This document shows, piece by piece, positions 1 to 6,943 of a DNA stretch of 8,867 bases (position 1 is its first letter; each line of letters opens with the position of its first letter). The translations under genes were made by a program, and so were the position numbers. Origin of the DNA: Proteobacteria bacterium UBA1858. GTDB taxonomy: Bacteria; Pseudomonadota; Gammaproteobacteria; UBA4575. A model generated the notes under the pieces. It saw only the letters and a program-made list of their open reading frames with translations. It did not search any database and was not told the origin of the DNA. The stretch lies in the NCBI GenBank assembly GCA_002338385.1, contig DDIE01000020.1, positions 1 to 8,867 on the forward strand, given 5' to 3'.

Positions 1-83
1 AAATAGCACCATCATCTGCGAATAAATCTGTAGCCGCTGCAGCACCAGCAGTGACCAAAGAACAGAAGATTGCTGAAGACTGA
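1..83 (+). CDS. C-terminal end of an unidentified plus-strand protein (5' truncated by window edge)
   Basis: Reading from position 3, the plus strand is open up to a TGA at 81-83, while the other two plus frames contain stops within the first 25 bases. The 26 visible residues are a low-complexity Ala/Pro/Ser stretch (around SVAAAAPAVTK) followed by a short charged tail ending KIAED. Such tails are common at the ends of linker-bearing or ribosome-associated proteins, but nothing identifies the family. A hairpin follows 26 nt after the stop, which fits the end of a transcription unit. Because so little is visible, this could be a chance open frame; the composition and the hairpin are the only support. 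Confidence 0.45.
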   Translation, partial: IAPSSANKSVAAAAPAVTKEQKIAED

Positions 84-109
84 GTCAGCTTACACTGGGC
101 GAATTATTC

Positions 110-138
110 CACTCCAACACAGTAAACATGTTGGAGTG
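110..138. terminator. Hairpin between convergent genes, possible bidirectional terminator
   Basis: CACTCCAACA (110-119) and TGTTGGAGTG (129-138) form a perfect 10-bp stem with a 9-nt loop. It lies 26 nt after the stop of the plus-strand gene and 3 nt beyond the stop of the minus-strand phosphatase, exactly where a shared terminator would sit. Neither side has a good T tract, so it may act weakly, need Rho, or serve mainly to protect the 3' ends of transcripts. Confidence 0.5.
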
Positions 139-141
139 TGA

Positions 142-627
142 CTATACCTGATGGCTGTGGCGGATATGCTGTAGTAGACCCAGAGCGGCATTCTCAACCA
201 TCGCTAGGACATTTTCGAACGCTGCGTAATCTCGGTAATAAGGATCCGGCACATTTTCACCGCTCAGGAGCGAGTGATAGTTAAGCAACAGGTCAATCTT
301 ATTAGTCTCCGGTTCACCAAAGGCAAGTTGCAGATCGGATATATTCTGTTGATCCATCGCCAATACATAATCTGCCTGGCGCATTAATTTCTGGGTAATT
401 TTTTTTGATCTTAGCTTGTTGACCTCATAGCCATTAACGCGCGCGACTTTTATCGCACGTATGTCTGGTTTTTTACCGGTGTGGTTTGCATGGGTACCTG
501 CCGAATCCACTGTGATCCTTTCTTGCAGGCCTTGTTGCTGAACAAGTTGACTGAATACTGCATGCGCGAGTGGAGAGCGACATATATTGCCCATGCAAAT
601 AAACACAACTGTTAGCTGTTCAGCCAT
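142..627 (-). CDS. Low-molecular-weight protein tyrosine phosphatase
   Basis: A 161-residue cytoplasmic phosphatase that would hydrolyse phosphotyrosine through a cysteinyl-phosphate intermediate. The family signature is complete. The P-loop CMGNICRS (residues 11-18) has the CX5R arrangement with nucleophile C11 and R17. DSAGT follows at 41-45, and the general-acid loop DPYY is at 128-131 with D128. The length is normal for the family. It is the last gene of a minus-strand cluster, 18 nt after the stop of a small membrane protein, with only a poor Shine-Dalgarno, which suggests translation linked to the upstream genes. Bacterial members often sit in capsule or exopolysaccharide operons (Wzb type), where they dephosphorylate a tyrosine kinase; no kinase is visible here. 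Some members instead act as arsenate reductases, but the DPYY loop and the absence of ars neighbours argue for a phosphatase. Family assignment is firm, substrate unknown. Confidence 0.95.
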   Translation of the reverse strand: MAEQLTVVFICMGNICRSPLAHAVFSQLVQQQGLQERITVDSAGTHANHTGKKPDIRAIKVARVNGYEVNKLRSKKITQKLMRQADYVLAMDQQNISDLQLAFGEPETNKIDLLLNYHSLLSGENVPDPYYRDYAAFENVLAMVENAALGLLQHIRHSHQV

Positions 628-645
628 TAAATAAACAGCCGCGTA

Positions 646-894
646 CTAAGTTGGCTTTCCACTGGCTGTATTGAGCGCCCAGAGAATGGCTTTCCCACAC
701 CATAAGGCAAGATAGAATGTAAATACTCGCTTCCACATCTCAGTACTTGCAAAGGTTAGATTTGCAAGTATCTGCGCTTTACTCTCCAACCATGGTAGAT
801 CGCCGACCCAGACCTCATAGCCTGGAATAAGTATGAAAGCGCCAAATATAGCCATCAGCAGGTAGCGTATTGATCTGATCAGAATAAGTTTCAT
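646..894 (-). CDS. Small two-helix membrane protein, unknown function
   Basis: An 82-residue protein with two hydrophobic segments, at about residues 9-25 and 56-74, joined by a roughly 30-residue loop containing WVGDLPWLESK. The basic N-terminus (K2, R7, R10) and the basic residues after TM2 suggest both ends are cytoplasmic and the loop periplasmic. I do not recognise the family. Its ATG directly follows the TAA of the upstream membrane protein (TAAATG, no spacer), with AGG about 11 nt before the start, so translation is probably coupled. The phosphatase gene begins 18 nt downstream. Co-translation with a much larger polytopic protein makes an accessory or stabilising subunit plausible, but that is inference. 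Its tight packing between two real genes is the main evidence that it is a genuine gene. Confidence 0.8.
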   Translation of the reverse strand: MKLILIRSIRYLLMAIFGAFILIPGYEVWVGDLPWLESKAQILANLTFASTEMWKRVFTFYLALWCGKAILWALNTASGKPT

Positions 895-2748
895 TTAATT
901 CAACCTAGGCGTAATAGAACAAACAGAATATTTTTTTATGTTCACCCTATGCATTGTCTCTTCAGGACAGTGTTTTTGTTTGAGTATAATGTGAGGAATA
1001 TTATTATTTTGTGCATACACGATATAGGCACGTGTTTTGTTAATCTTCCCGACGGCTTTTTTCATTTCTGCAAGTGCAATTTTCCGCTCTATCCAAGTGT
1101 GATAAAAAGCGGGATACCACATCACAGCAGCACCCTCCCTGCTATCATACCAGACAGTTTTCTTTGTCATCATCTTAAAGTAAAAGTGATTGTTATAGGG
1201 TATGAAAAATGGACCCATCAAATCACTGTCTCGCACCCAAGATAAGAGTTCATTCCAACCGTCGGCTCCCTGAAGCACTCGATTTTGATAAAAATTAAGA
1301 TGGAACTTATCAGTGATTAACTGGCTATTAAAATTAAGTGCGTAGATAAGTGCGACGGCGAGTAATGATGGCCTCAATAGCGCCACTCCAGCAAGATAAA
1401 AGTGAGCAGCCAAGAATAGAACAACGAGCAATGACAGTAAGTGGTAGCAAGAAAAATCTTCTCGCATAGCAATAAGCTGAACGACAGCGGCTGCCAAAAG
1501 TAGAGCGAGGTGCAGTCCATGCAACAAGTTGGAACTAAGCTGAAGTTGGGTGAATGACCAGTATTGCTGAACGCGTTGTTGTAGGCTGGGATGCCCGGCC
1601 AATAGTGTTATACATAACAAGTTCAGGCTCCAGTCATCGGATTGGATAAGAGTCAAGATAATCGCAGAGCCAATAATATTTTCATAGCTTGATTGGCCAT
1701 GGAAGAGCAGTCTGGCTCCAGCAAATGCAGCAAATATGGTGGCTAACATTTGGATAAGACAATCCACCCTCAATAAATGCAAATTAAATATGAAACGATG
1801 ATCAAACACATAAGGCAGGAATGAACCAATCACGAAGATTGATAGGATTGATGCTAACGTAATGAGCCAGTATTTCCTGTTATCTAAATAACTCAGCGCA
1901 ATAAATCCTGCCAGCGTAATACATATAAATGAATGGATCTGCCTATAGCTGGCTGCTTCGATTAAAAAGTGACTGGAAAAATATGCTCTAATATATTCAA
2001 TGTATGAGAAATCAGCGTGTGCACTGTCACTACTGATCGCACTCAATGTGAATATAATAATCGGCAAAGTAATGCATGAAAAAATAATCAGGCCCACCAT
2101 AAACTTAGCCAGTGATATTCTTCTTTTCAGTAGGATGACAGTAATGAGTTGTGCGTATAGCATCCACAAGCCAACAAACAAATTGATCACTATAATCAAT
2201 CCATTGAACGTGGCCACCAGGATGATTTTATTTTTGAGCATTGCAGCGAAAGAAAGAAATAATAAACCCCAGACTAATTCGCTATGTGTAAAATAATTCA
2301 AAAACATGCCACCCACACCAACGTAAGAGTGAGTGGGTGTTGCACTGGATACTATCGGACTGATTGCAATGATGACCATTGTCAGTAGTTTCGTTTTGAG
2401 CGACCTAAGATTGAAACTATCAAGAAGAATGGATAAGCCAAGGAAAGCCAACAAGCGACTTAGATAATGACAAAAACCTATGATTGAGGTGATATTGTCT
2501 GGCTCAGTGAATGGCTTTAATAACCACCAAAAACCTGAGACATAATTAGTGAGTGATTGGATGAAAGTGTCATTTTTGAATTGTTCTAATTCGGCATAAT
2601 TGAGCAGGATTGGGACATGATATTGATTATTGTAGAAAGGAAAATCAAAGCCAGTTATTGATATCGAGATGATTGTCACCATACTTGCTAGTAGCAGATT
2701 GCTCATCGCCGGATGTTGGTCATGCAAATCACGTATCGCAGGCATCAT
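895..2748 (-). CDS. Polytopic inner-membrane protein, GT-C glycosyltransferase-like, uncharacterised
   Basis: A 617-residue integral membrane protein with roughly ten to twelve hydrophobic helices across residues 17-475 and a soluble C-terminal part from about 480. The first helix (17-33) is followed by a loop containing NNQYHVPILL (40-49), DTFIQSL (60-66) and FWW (73-75). Later features are NYFTHSEL (151-158) and LLRVD (325-329). The C-terminal part has spaced aromatic/charged motifs: W498, WVR (504-506), FFIPYNNHF (514-522), WYDSREGA (533-540) and a final W552/R555. A first helix followed by a polar loop with acidic and aromatic residues, then many helices and a C-terminal globular domain, is the architecture of GT-C glycosyltransferases. 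I recall similar uncharacterised large membrane proteins, but cannot name one with certainty. The start overlaps the stop of the prenyltransferase gene by 4 nt (ATGA), and its own TAA abuts the next ATG, so it is translationally coupled on both sides. Its partner gene suggests it may use a lipid-linked sugar. Confidence 0.85.
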   Translation of the reverse strand: MMPAIRDLHDQHPAMSNLLLASMVTIISISITGFDFPFYNNQYHVPILLNYAELEQFKNDTFIQSLTNYVSGFWWLLKPFTEPDNITSIIGFCHYLSRLLAFLGLSILLDSFNLRSLKTKLLTMVIIAISPIVSSATPTHSYVGVGGMFLNYFTHSELVWGLLFLSFAAMLKNKIILVATFNGLIIVINLFVGLWMLYAQLITVILLKRRISLAKFMVGLIIFSCITLPIIIFTLSAISSDSAHADFSYIEYIRAYFSSHFLIEAASYRQIHSFICITLAGFIALSYLDNRKYWLITLASILSIFVIGSFLPYVFDHRFIFNLHLLRVDCLIQMLATIFAAFAGARLLFHGQSSYENIIGSAIILTLIQSDDWSLNLLCITLLAGHPSLQQRVQQYWSFTQLQLSSNLLHGLHLALLLAAAVVQLIAMREDFSCYHLLSLLVVLFLAAHFYLAGVALLRPSLLAVALIYALNFNSQLITDKFHLNFYQNRVLQGADGWNELLSWVRDSDLMGPFFIPYNNHFYFKMMTKKTVWYDSREGAAVMWYPAFYHTWIERKIALAEMKKAVGKINKTRAYIVYAQNNNIPHIILKQKHCPEETMHRVNIKKYSVCSITPRLN

Positions 2749-3638
2749 GGCAGGAACGAATAATCATTGCTATGAGACAATAGTAATAACGCTATCATGA
2801 GGATGATACTGATGAGACTAATTTTATCTTTGATGGCAAAAATCACTGGGTCGTAACCGACTTCGGCACGTAATGCCTTAAACCAAATAAACAATATCCA
2901 GGCAGATATCAACGCTGTCAAAGGCCATAGTAGTTGAGGACGATAATACTGCGCGATAACTTCGGGATTATTGATATACAACAGTAAAGTCATGATTGCC
3001 GCACATGAGCAGATGATTCCATAGCTGAGCAAGAATTTCAGGTCACTTATGTGATAACCCCTATCAACCAATTGAGTCGCACATGAAGGATCAAGCATTT
3101 TTAACTCTATACATCGCTTCATACAGGCCAGACTGGAAAATACGAATATCGAAAATACCAGCAACCAGGGGCTGATATCGACATTAATCAAATAGCCACC
3201 TGCAATAATTCGTAAGGTGTACAAAAACGCCAACACCAGAGTTTCGACATAAATCCAGCGTTTAAATATAAAACTGTAAGCTAAGGTCAGTAGCAGATAG
3301 ATGCATTCGCAAATAGCAAAATTGAGACTCAAGTTGACTGCTAGAGTCAATGCCATGAGGATCAAGCCCACGGCGACCAATACGCCCTGTCTGATGCTTA
3401 ACGATTGGTTGGCAAATGGCCTGTTTCTTTTAAACTCATGCTGCCTGTCGGTAGTCAGGTCGATGATGTCATTGATGATATAGGTACGGGAGGCTAAAAG
3501 AAAAAAGGACAGAAAACCTGCCAGTACCAGGATTAACTGACTGGTTTGGGTATATTGATAAGAAGTGAGTAGTGGTACAAAAATTAACGCATTCTTAGAC
3601 CATTGATGTATGCGCAATGCTTGCATCCATGCTTGCAT
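2745..3638 (-). CDS. UbiA-family prenyltransferase, decaprenyl-phosphate phosphoribosyltransferase-like
   Basis: A 297-residue integral membrane enzyme with about eight to nine helices. It carries the UbiA Asp-rich motif NDIIDLTTD (56-64), followed by HEFKRNRP (67-74). RPHQW-like HQWSKNALIFVPLL (11-24), YTLRIIAGG (140-148), CMKRCIELK (172-180) and GYDPVIFAIKDK (261-272) match the subgroup related to mycobacterial Rv3806c, which transfers 5-phosphoribose from PRPP to decaprenyl phosphate. They do not match ubiquinone-type UbiA. From the family, the predicted product is a polyprenyl-phosphoryl phosphoribose on the cytoplasmic face. In LKRWIYVETL the Asp I expect in this helix is Glu132, a mild deviation. 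The ATG at 3638 is preceded by AGGGGAGA, about 15 nt away, which is longer than ideal; Met5 is an alternative start. It lies 61 nt after pyrC and overlaps the next gene by 4 nt. The family is firm, and the donor/acceptor assignment is by homology only. Confidence 0.9.
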   Translation of the reverse strand: MQAWMQALRIHQWSKNALIFVPLLTSYQYTQTSQLILVLAGFLSFFLLASRTYIINDIIDLTTDRQHEFKRNRPFANQSLSIRQGVLVAVGLILMALTLAVNLSLNFAICECIYLLLTLAYSFIFKRWIYVETLVLAFLYTLRIIAGGYLINVDISPWLLVFSIFVFSSLACMKRCIELKMLDPSCATQLVDRGYHISDLKFLLSYGIICSCAAIMTLLLYINNPEVIAQYYRPQLLWPLTALISAWILFIWFKALRAEVGYDPVIFAIKDKISLISIILMIALLLLSHSNDYSFLP

Positions 3639-3699
3639 ATAAACGATTAGCGTCTCCCCTGGCGTTAGCAGACTATATTCAAGCGCGTAGTACAGCGAA

Positions 3700-5037
3700 T
3701 TAATCAGAACTGAATTCTAGGCGCTCTCCATAATTCTGCTGGGTTAATATTTCACCTGCAGCATATACTTGATGGCCATTGACTATGGTCGTGGCAATCT
3801 GCGATCTGAATTGAATCCCGTCAAAAGGTGACCAACCACACTTATACAAGACGCGTTCTGGTGTATCGGTCGTTGTCGCATGCATATCGACGATGGCCAC
3901 ATCTGCCCAGTAACCCTCACGTAAATAGCCACGGCCCAGAATGCCAAATCGCTGAACTACATTATGACTGGTTACATTGACCAGCTGTTCAATAGATAAT
4001 TTATCGTCATGCACTAACTCCAACAGGCTGGGTAAAGCATATTGAACCAGGGGCATGCCAGCAGCAGTCTTGAGATAAGTACCGGTTTTTTCTGCCAGGG
4101 TATGAGGTGCATGATCGGTTGCAACAATGTCAATCTGACCTTGGCTGACCGCTTGCACCAGCGCGTCTCTATCTGTCTGGCGCTTGATCGCTGGATTACA
4201 TTTAATAAAAGCACCACGTTGGGAATAATCATCTTCACTGAAGAATAAATGGTGTGCGCATGCCTCTACGGTGATCTGCTTACTATTGATATCACCCGCC
4301 TTAAAGAATTCTAATTCTTTAGCGGTTGTTAAGTGCAAAACGTGCAGCCGAGTACCGTATTTTTTTGCTAAGCCGACGGCCTTTTGAGACGATAAATAAC
4401 ACGCTTCCTCAGAACGGATGTAAGGATGCTGCTCAATTGGAATATCCTCACCATATTTTTCTTTGGCGGCTAATTCATTATTTTTAATCGTCGGAGTATC
4501 TTCACAATGAGTGACCACGACCGTTTGCGCATGCTCAAATATATCTTCTAACACCTCGTCTTTATCCACTAGCATGTTGCCAGTAGAAGCCCCCATGAAT
4601 ATCTTAATGCCACAGGTGACACCAGGCTCTAGGCGACTCAGCTCATCGGCATTATCATTTGTTGCACCGAGATAAAATGCGTAATTAGCCGCACATTTAC
4701 CCTGCGCAAATTGAAATTTTTCCTCTAATGCTTGCAAGCTGACGGTTGGAGGCTTGACGTTAGGCATATCAAAAAAACTAGTGATGCCGCCAGCAATTGC
4801 TGCGCGCGATTCTGTGTGCAGACCGCCCTTGTGCGATAAGCCAGGCTCGCGGAAATGAACTTGATCATCAATCATACCAGGCAGGACGTATTTGCCTTTG
4901 GCATCAATAATTTCATCGGCCTGTAGCGACTGTAAGTCTGCAGCAATGGTCTTGATGCGGCCATGTTCAATATATATATCTTGCTCACAAGCAGCCCCTT
5001 CATTAACCATAACGCCATTGACAATAAGTATTGACAT
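3700..5037 (-). CDS. pyrC: Dihydroorotase (type I, DDQVHFREPG subtype)
   Basis: A cytoplasmic amidohydrolase that interconverts carbamoyl-aspartate and dihydroorotate, the third step of de novo pyrimidine synthesis. At 445 residues it has the long type I form rather than the roughly 350-residue E. coli PyrC form. Numbered from the ATG at 5037, it has DDQVHFREPG (57-66), the carboxylatable lysine in GIKIFMG (K145), metal histidines H177 (VVTHCED) and H235 (VLHLT), and the catalytic aspartate D308 in ATDHAPH. The first ligand of the usual HxH pair is Gln59, a known variant of this subtype rather than damage. I chose ATG 5037 because GAGG lies 5 nt before it; the in-frame GTG at 5041-5043 has no ribosome site and overlaps this one. 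It is monocistronic or leads the membrane-enzyme cluster 61 nt downstream. No other pyrimidine gene is in view. Confidence 0.93.
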   Translation of the reverse strand: MSILIVNGVMVNEGAACEQDIYIEHGRIKTIAADLQSLQADEIIDAKGKYVLPGMIDDQVHFREPGLSHKGGLHTESRAAIAGGITSFFDMPNVKPPTVSLQALEEKFQFAQGKCAANYAFYLGATNDNADELSRLEPGVTCGIKIFMGASTGNMLVDKDEVLEDIFEHAQTVVVTHCEDTPTIKNNELAAKEKYGEDIPIEQHPYIRSEEACYLSSQKAVGLAKKYGTRLHVLHLTTAKELEFFKAGDINSKQITVEACAHHLFFSEDDYSQRGAFIKCNPAIKRQTDRDALVQAVSQGQIDIVATDHAPHTLAEKTGTYLKTAAGMPLVQYALPSLLELVHDDKLSIEQLVNVTSHNVVQRFGILGRGYLREGYWADVAIVDMHATTTDTPERVLYKCGWSPFDGIQFRSQIATTIVNGHQVYAAGEILTQQNYGERLEFSSD

Positions 5038-5089
5038 GAACACCTCATATAATAATTCTTATCGAGCTTACACCTTATCACAACACCTG

Positions 5090-5117
5090 ATTATGGCTAA
5101 TTATTTCTATCCTCCAA
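5090..5117 (-). promoter_or_regulatory. Candidate promoter for pyrC
   Basis: On the minus strand TTGGAG (5117-5112) and CATAAT (5095-5090) are separated by 16 nt, about 53 nt before the pyrC ATG. The -10 matches consensus at five of six bases and the -35 at only three. It lies across the 3' end of the broken HGGxSTG gene, so pyrC would have its own promoter after that gene decayed. Weak evidence. Confidence 0.25.
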
Positions 5118-5330
5118 TACTGCTGAAATTCGTGTTCTCCCCTCTTGTGTAATTGCCCCAGTAGATTTTCCACCATGCATTTGGCATCGTACTTTTCCTT
5201 GTATCGCAGGATTCTGGCAAGGTGTGCCTATACGAGTCTTGGCAAGACAGCACTTCCCTGGCCAATCTTTACCTAGTCGAGTGTTTTGCCCTGCTGCAAC
5301 TCAATTGTGCCTGCTTACGCATTTATACAT
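5097..5330 (-). pseudogene. HGGxSTG-domain protein gene interrupted by an in-frame TGA
   Basis: AAGGAG (5345-5340) sits 9 nt before an ATG at 5330. The frame runs 9 codons to a TGA at 5303-5301, then continues open for 67 codons to a TAG at 5099-5097. Past the TGA it reads KDWPGKCCLAKTRIGTPC, then RCQMHGGKSTG and TQEGRTRI, which is the classic HGGxSTG module with its Cys/His pattern (C28, C38, C49, H52 counting the stop as position 10). No ATG, GTG or TTG occurs between the TGA and the Met just before HGG, so no intact start can rescue the domain. The simplest reading is one nonsense mutation, for example CGA to TGA, in a gene of about 77 codons. Family members are small, of unknown function, and often in mobile or phage-related contexts. 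Recoding or readthrough of the TGA is possible but unsupported. It is flanked by the secreted-protein gene and pyrC on the same strand. Confidence 0.75.
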
Positions 5331-5339
5331 CTGAGTATT

Positions 5340-5345
5340 CTCCTT
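5340..5345 (-). promoter_or_regulatory. Shine-Dalgarno of the HGGxSTG pseudogene
   Basis: AAGGAG on the minus strand, 9 nt before the ATG at 5330. This strong site sets the original start of the broken gene, and its survival suggests that the nonsense change is recent. Confidence 0.5.
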
Positions 5346-5443
5346 GAGCTCTGCTCGCATTGGAGTGGCTCTATGTATCGCAGTCCGGTGCTCAGAGGTC
5401 AAACATGTAAGTAGCTGCAGCTTCTGCCAGAATCTTATTCGAT

Positions 5444-6943
5444 TCACAGGTTGTCGGTGAGCATTGGACGTTCCGCTAAGATCTCTATTGTCTCCTGATT
5501 ACTGATAAAGTTTTCACGCACTCCAACGACCACCATCTTTGCATCGGCTTTGTCAACTACAACAGCAACTGCAATTTGATTATCACGGTAATCATAATGG
5601 CGGGTAATTTCGCGACCATCTAAATCTCTGATCTTTTCACTATATTGTGTGTGATCCCATTCACAACACACTGCAACTGAGTGAATTTTCATGCCTGTAT
5701 AATGCTTTTTCACCAGACTTAGCGCTTTATCCTTTAAGGCTTTTTTATCCTCACCCTGATAATCATCGCTGGGCATTCTTTGATCTTTAATCAATGAACG
5801 CGCATGGTCTGATATGAGTTTTGCAACATGTTGATTGGCCTGCGCCAGTTCAGCTTGCTGTTCAGCTAATGATTGATTAGCCTGAGTCGGGTAGCCGCGT
5901 AAAGCCAGGTCTATGTTGGTACGAATCTGGCTTATAGCATCATAAGGGCGGCGCTCAGGATAGCGCGCCCGATTAGTAAGAATCGATTCTGCCATATGCA
6001 TTGCGTTAGTATCATCGGCAGAGGGTGATAACGTAGATAGCATTGCATGAAGATTGTGCTCGATTACCGCTGCCAGCACTTGTGTTGATCGAGGACTTTC
6101 GTTGTTCAAGGCTGTGGTTACCTCATTCATTGCAGCCACCAAATCAGACCAGTCTTTATTATATTTTGTACTGCGCTGAAACAATGGCTGATATTGCGCT
6201 GACCACTGTTCAATTTCCTGACGATAACGGGCCATCTGGTCTATGCCCAGCTTATGCCGCTGCAACACCACACCATTGACCTTATTCTCAATCAACCAGG
6301 CCTGACCCTGCGCCGGTCTGTGCTTACCCAGTGCCACAATCTCACGACTGGCTAATACAGCATCCTTTAGCGCAAGAACATAATTGATTGCGCTTTGCAG
6401 GTGGATCTCAAACTCAGGGAAATCCTCAGTGTTATTAGCCGCTAATCCCTGCTCAGTTTTAGTCGCTTCTTTATTACGAATTTCAGCGATACGTTGGCGT
6501 GCAACATCCACCCGCTGATAGAGTGCAGCCACCTGTGAATGCTCACGTGCCGCGCCCGATTGCTCTAAATCATTAAGCACACTATCCAGACGTTGCTGAA
6601 TAAACGCAAATTGTTGATCTTGCCCAACTCCCGGCATGATGATGCCGAACTGAGCCATGAATGCCGCCTGCTGCTCTGGTGTTGCCGCCTCGAACTGAGC
6701 CTGTAATTGTGGATTTTCTTTCAGTCCCTGATTGAATTGCGCCAATAATGCTTGCTGTTGCGGACTGATCGGCTGATTAGCAATGGCGAGTTGCTGTTCC
6801 AATTCGCGCTCAATCTCATTCATGTTCATGGTTTGACGCTTAACCGCCTCACTTTGTGGGTATGGCAGTGACGACTCAGCACCCGCTTGTGAAACAAATA
6901 ACAAACAAGTAGAAAGAATGAAAACCCATGTTTTGACTGACAT
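5444..6943 (-). CDS. Secreted Gln-rich protein of unknown function
   Basis: A 499-residue predicted exported protein. The start is placed at the ATG at 6943 rather than the upstream ATG at 6982: it is preceded by GGGGACGAGG, and translation from it begins directly with a signal peptide. That peptide has a basic MSVK start, a hydrophobic core WVFILSTCLLFV and an AGA/ES cleavage site near residue 22. The mature N-terminal half (about 35-160) is rich in Gln, Ala and Glu, with helical repeats such as PEQQAAFMAQF, and is likely coiled coil. A central helical part (180-380) follows. The C-terminal 110 residues form a separate, more beta-like segment containing DDYQGEDKKAL (393-403), vicinal cysteines C426-C427 and VAVVVDK (458-464). 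I do not recognise the family; no catalytic motif is visible. The mature protein would be periplasmic. It stands apart from its neighbours, with 354 nt upstream to the tRNA and a broken gene downstream. Confidence 0.85.
   Translation of the reverse strand: MSVKTWVFILSTCLLFVSQAGAESSLPYPQSEAVKRQTMNMNEIERELEQQLAIANQPISPQQQALLAQFNQGLKENPQLQAQFEAATPEQQAAFMAQFGIIMPGVGQDQQFAFIQQRLDSVLNDLEQSGAAREHSQVAALYQRVDVARQRIAEIRNKEATKTEQGLAANNTEDFPEFEIHLQSAINYVLALKDAVLASREIVALGKHRPAQGQAWLIENKVNGVVLQRHKLGIDQMARYRQEIEQWSAQYQPLFQRSTKYNKDWSDLVAAMNEVTTALNNESPRSTQVLAAVIEHNLHAMLSTLSPSADDTNAMHMAESILTNRARYPERRPYDAISQIRTNIDLALRGYPTQANQSLAEQQAELAQANQHVAKLISDHARSLIKDQRMPSDDYQGEDKKALKDKALSLVKKHYTGMKIHSVAVCCEWDHTQYSEKIRDLDGREITRHYDYRDNQIAVAVVVDKADAKMVVVGVRENFISNQETIEILAERPMLTDNL

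Noticed and set aside
949..1245. Plus-strand open frame opposite the large membrane protein
   Set aside because: It is antisense to a well-supported coding region and has no independent start signal or domain.
2000..2296. Second plus-strand open frame opposite the large membrane protein
   Set aside because: Its hydrophobic look is a by-product of the membrane-protein codons on the other strand; no ribosome site.
4892..5152. Plus-strand open frame across the pyrC start
   Set aside because: It is antisense to pyrC and to the HGGxSTG remnant; composition is not protein-like.
5301..5303. Selenocysteine at the in-frame TGA of the HGGxSTG gene
   Set aside because: The family is not known to contain selenocysteine, and I see no convincing stem-loop just after the TGA.
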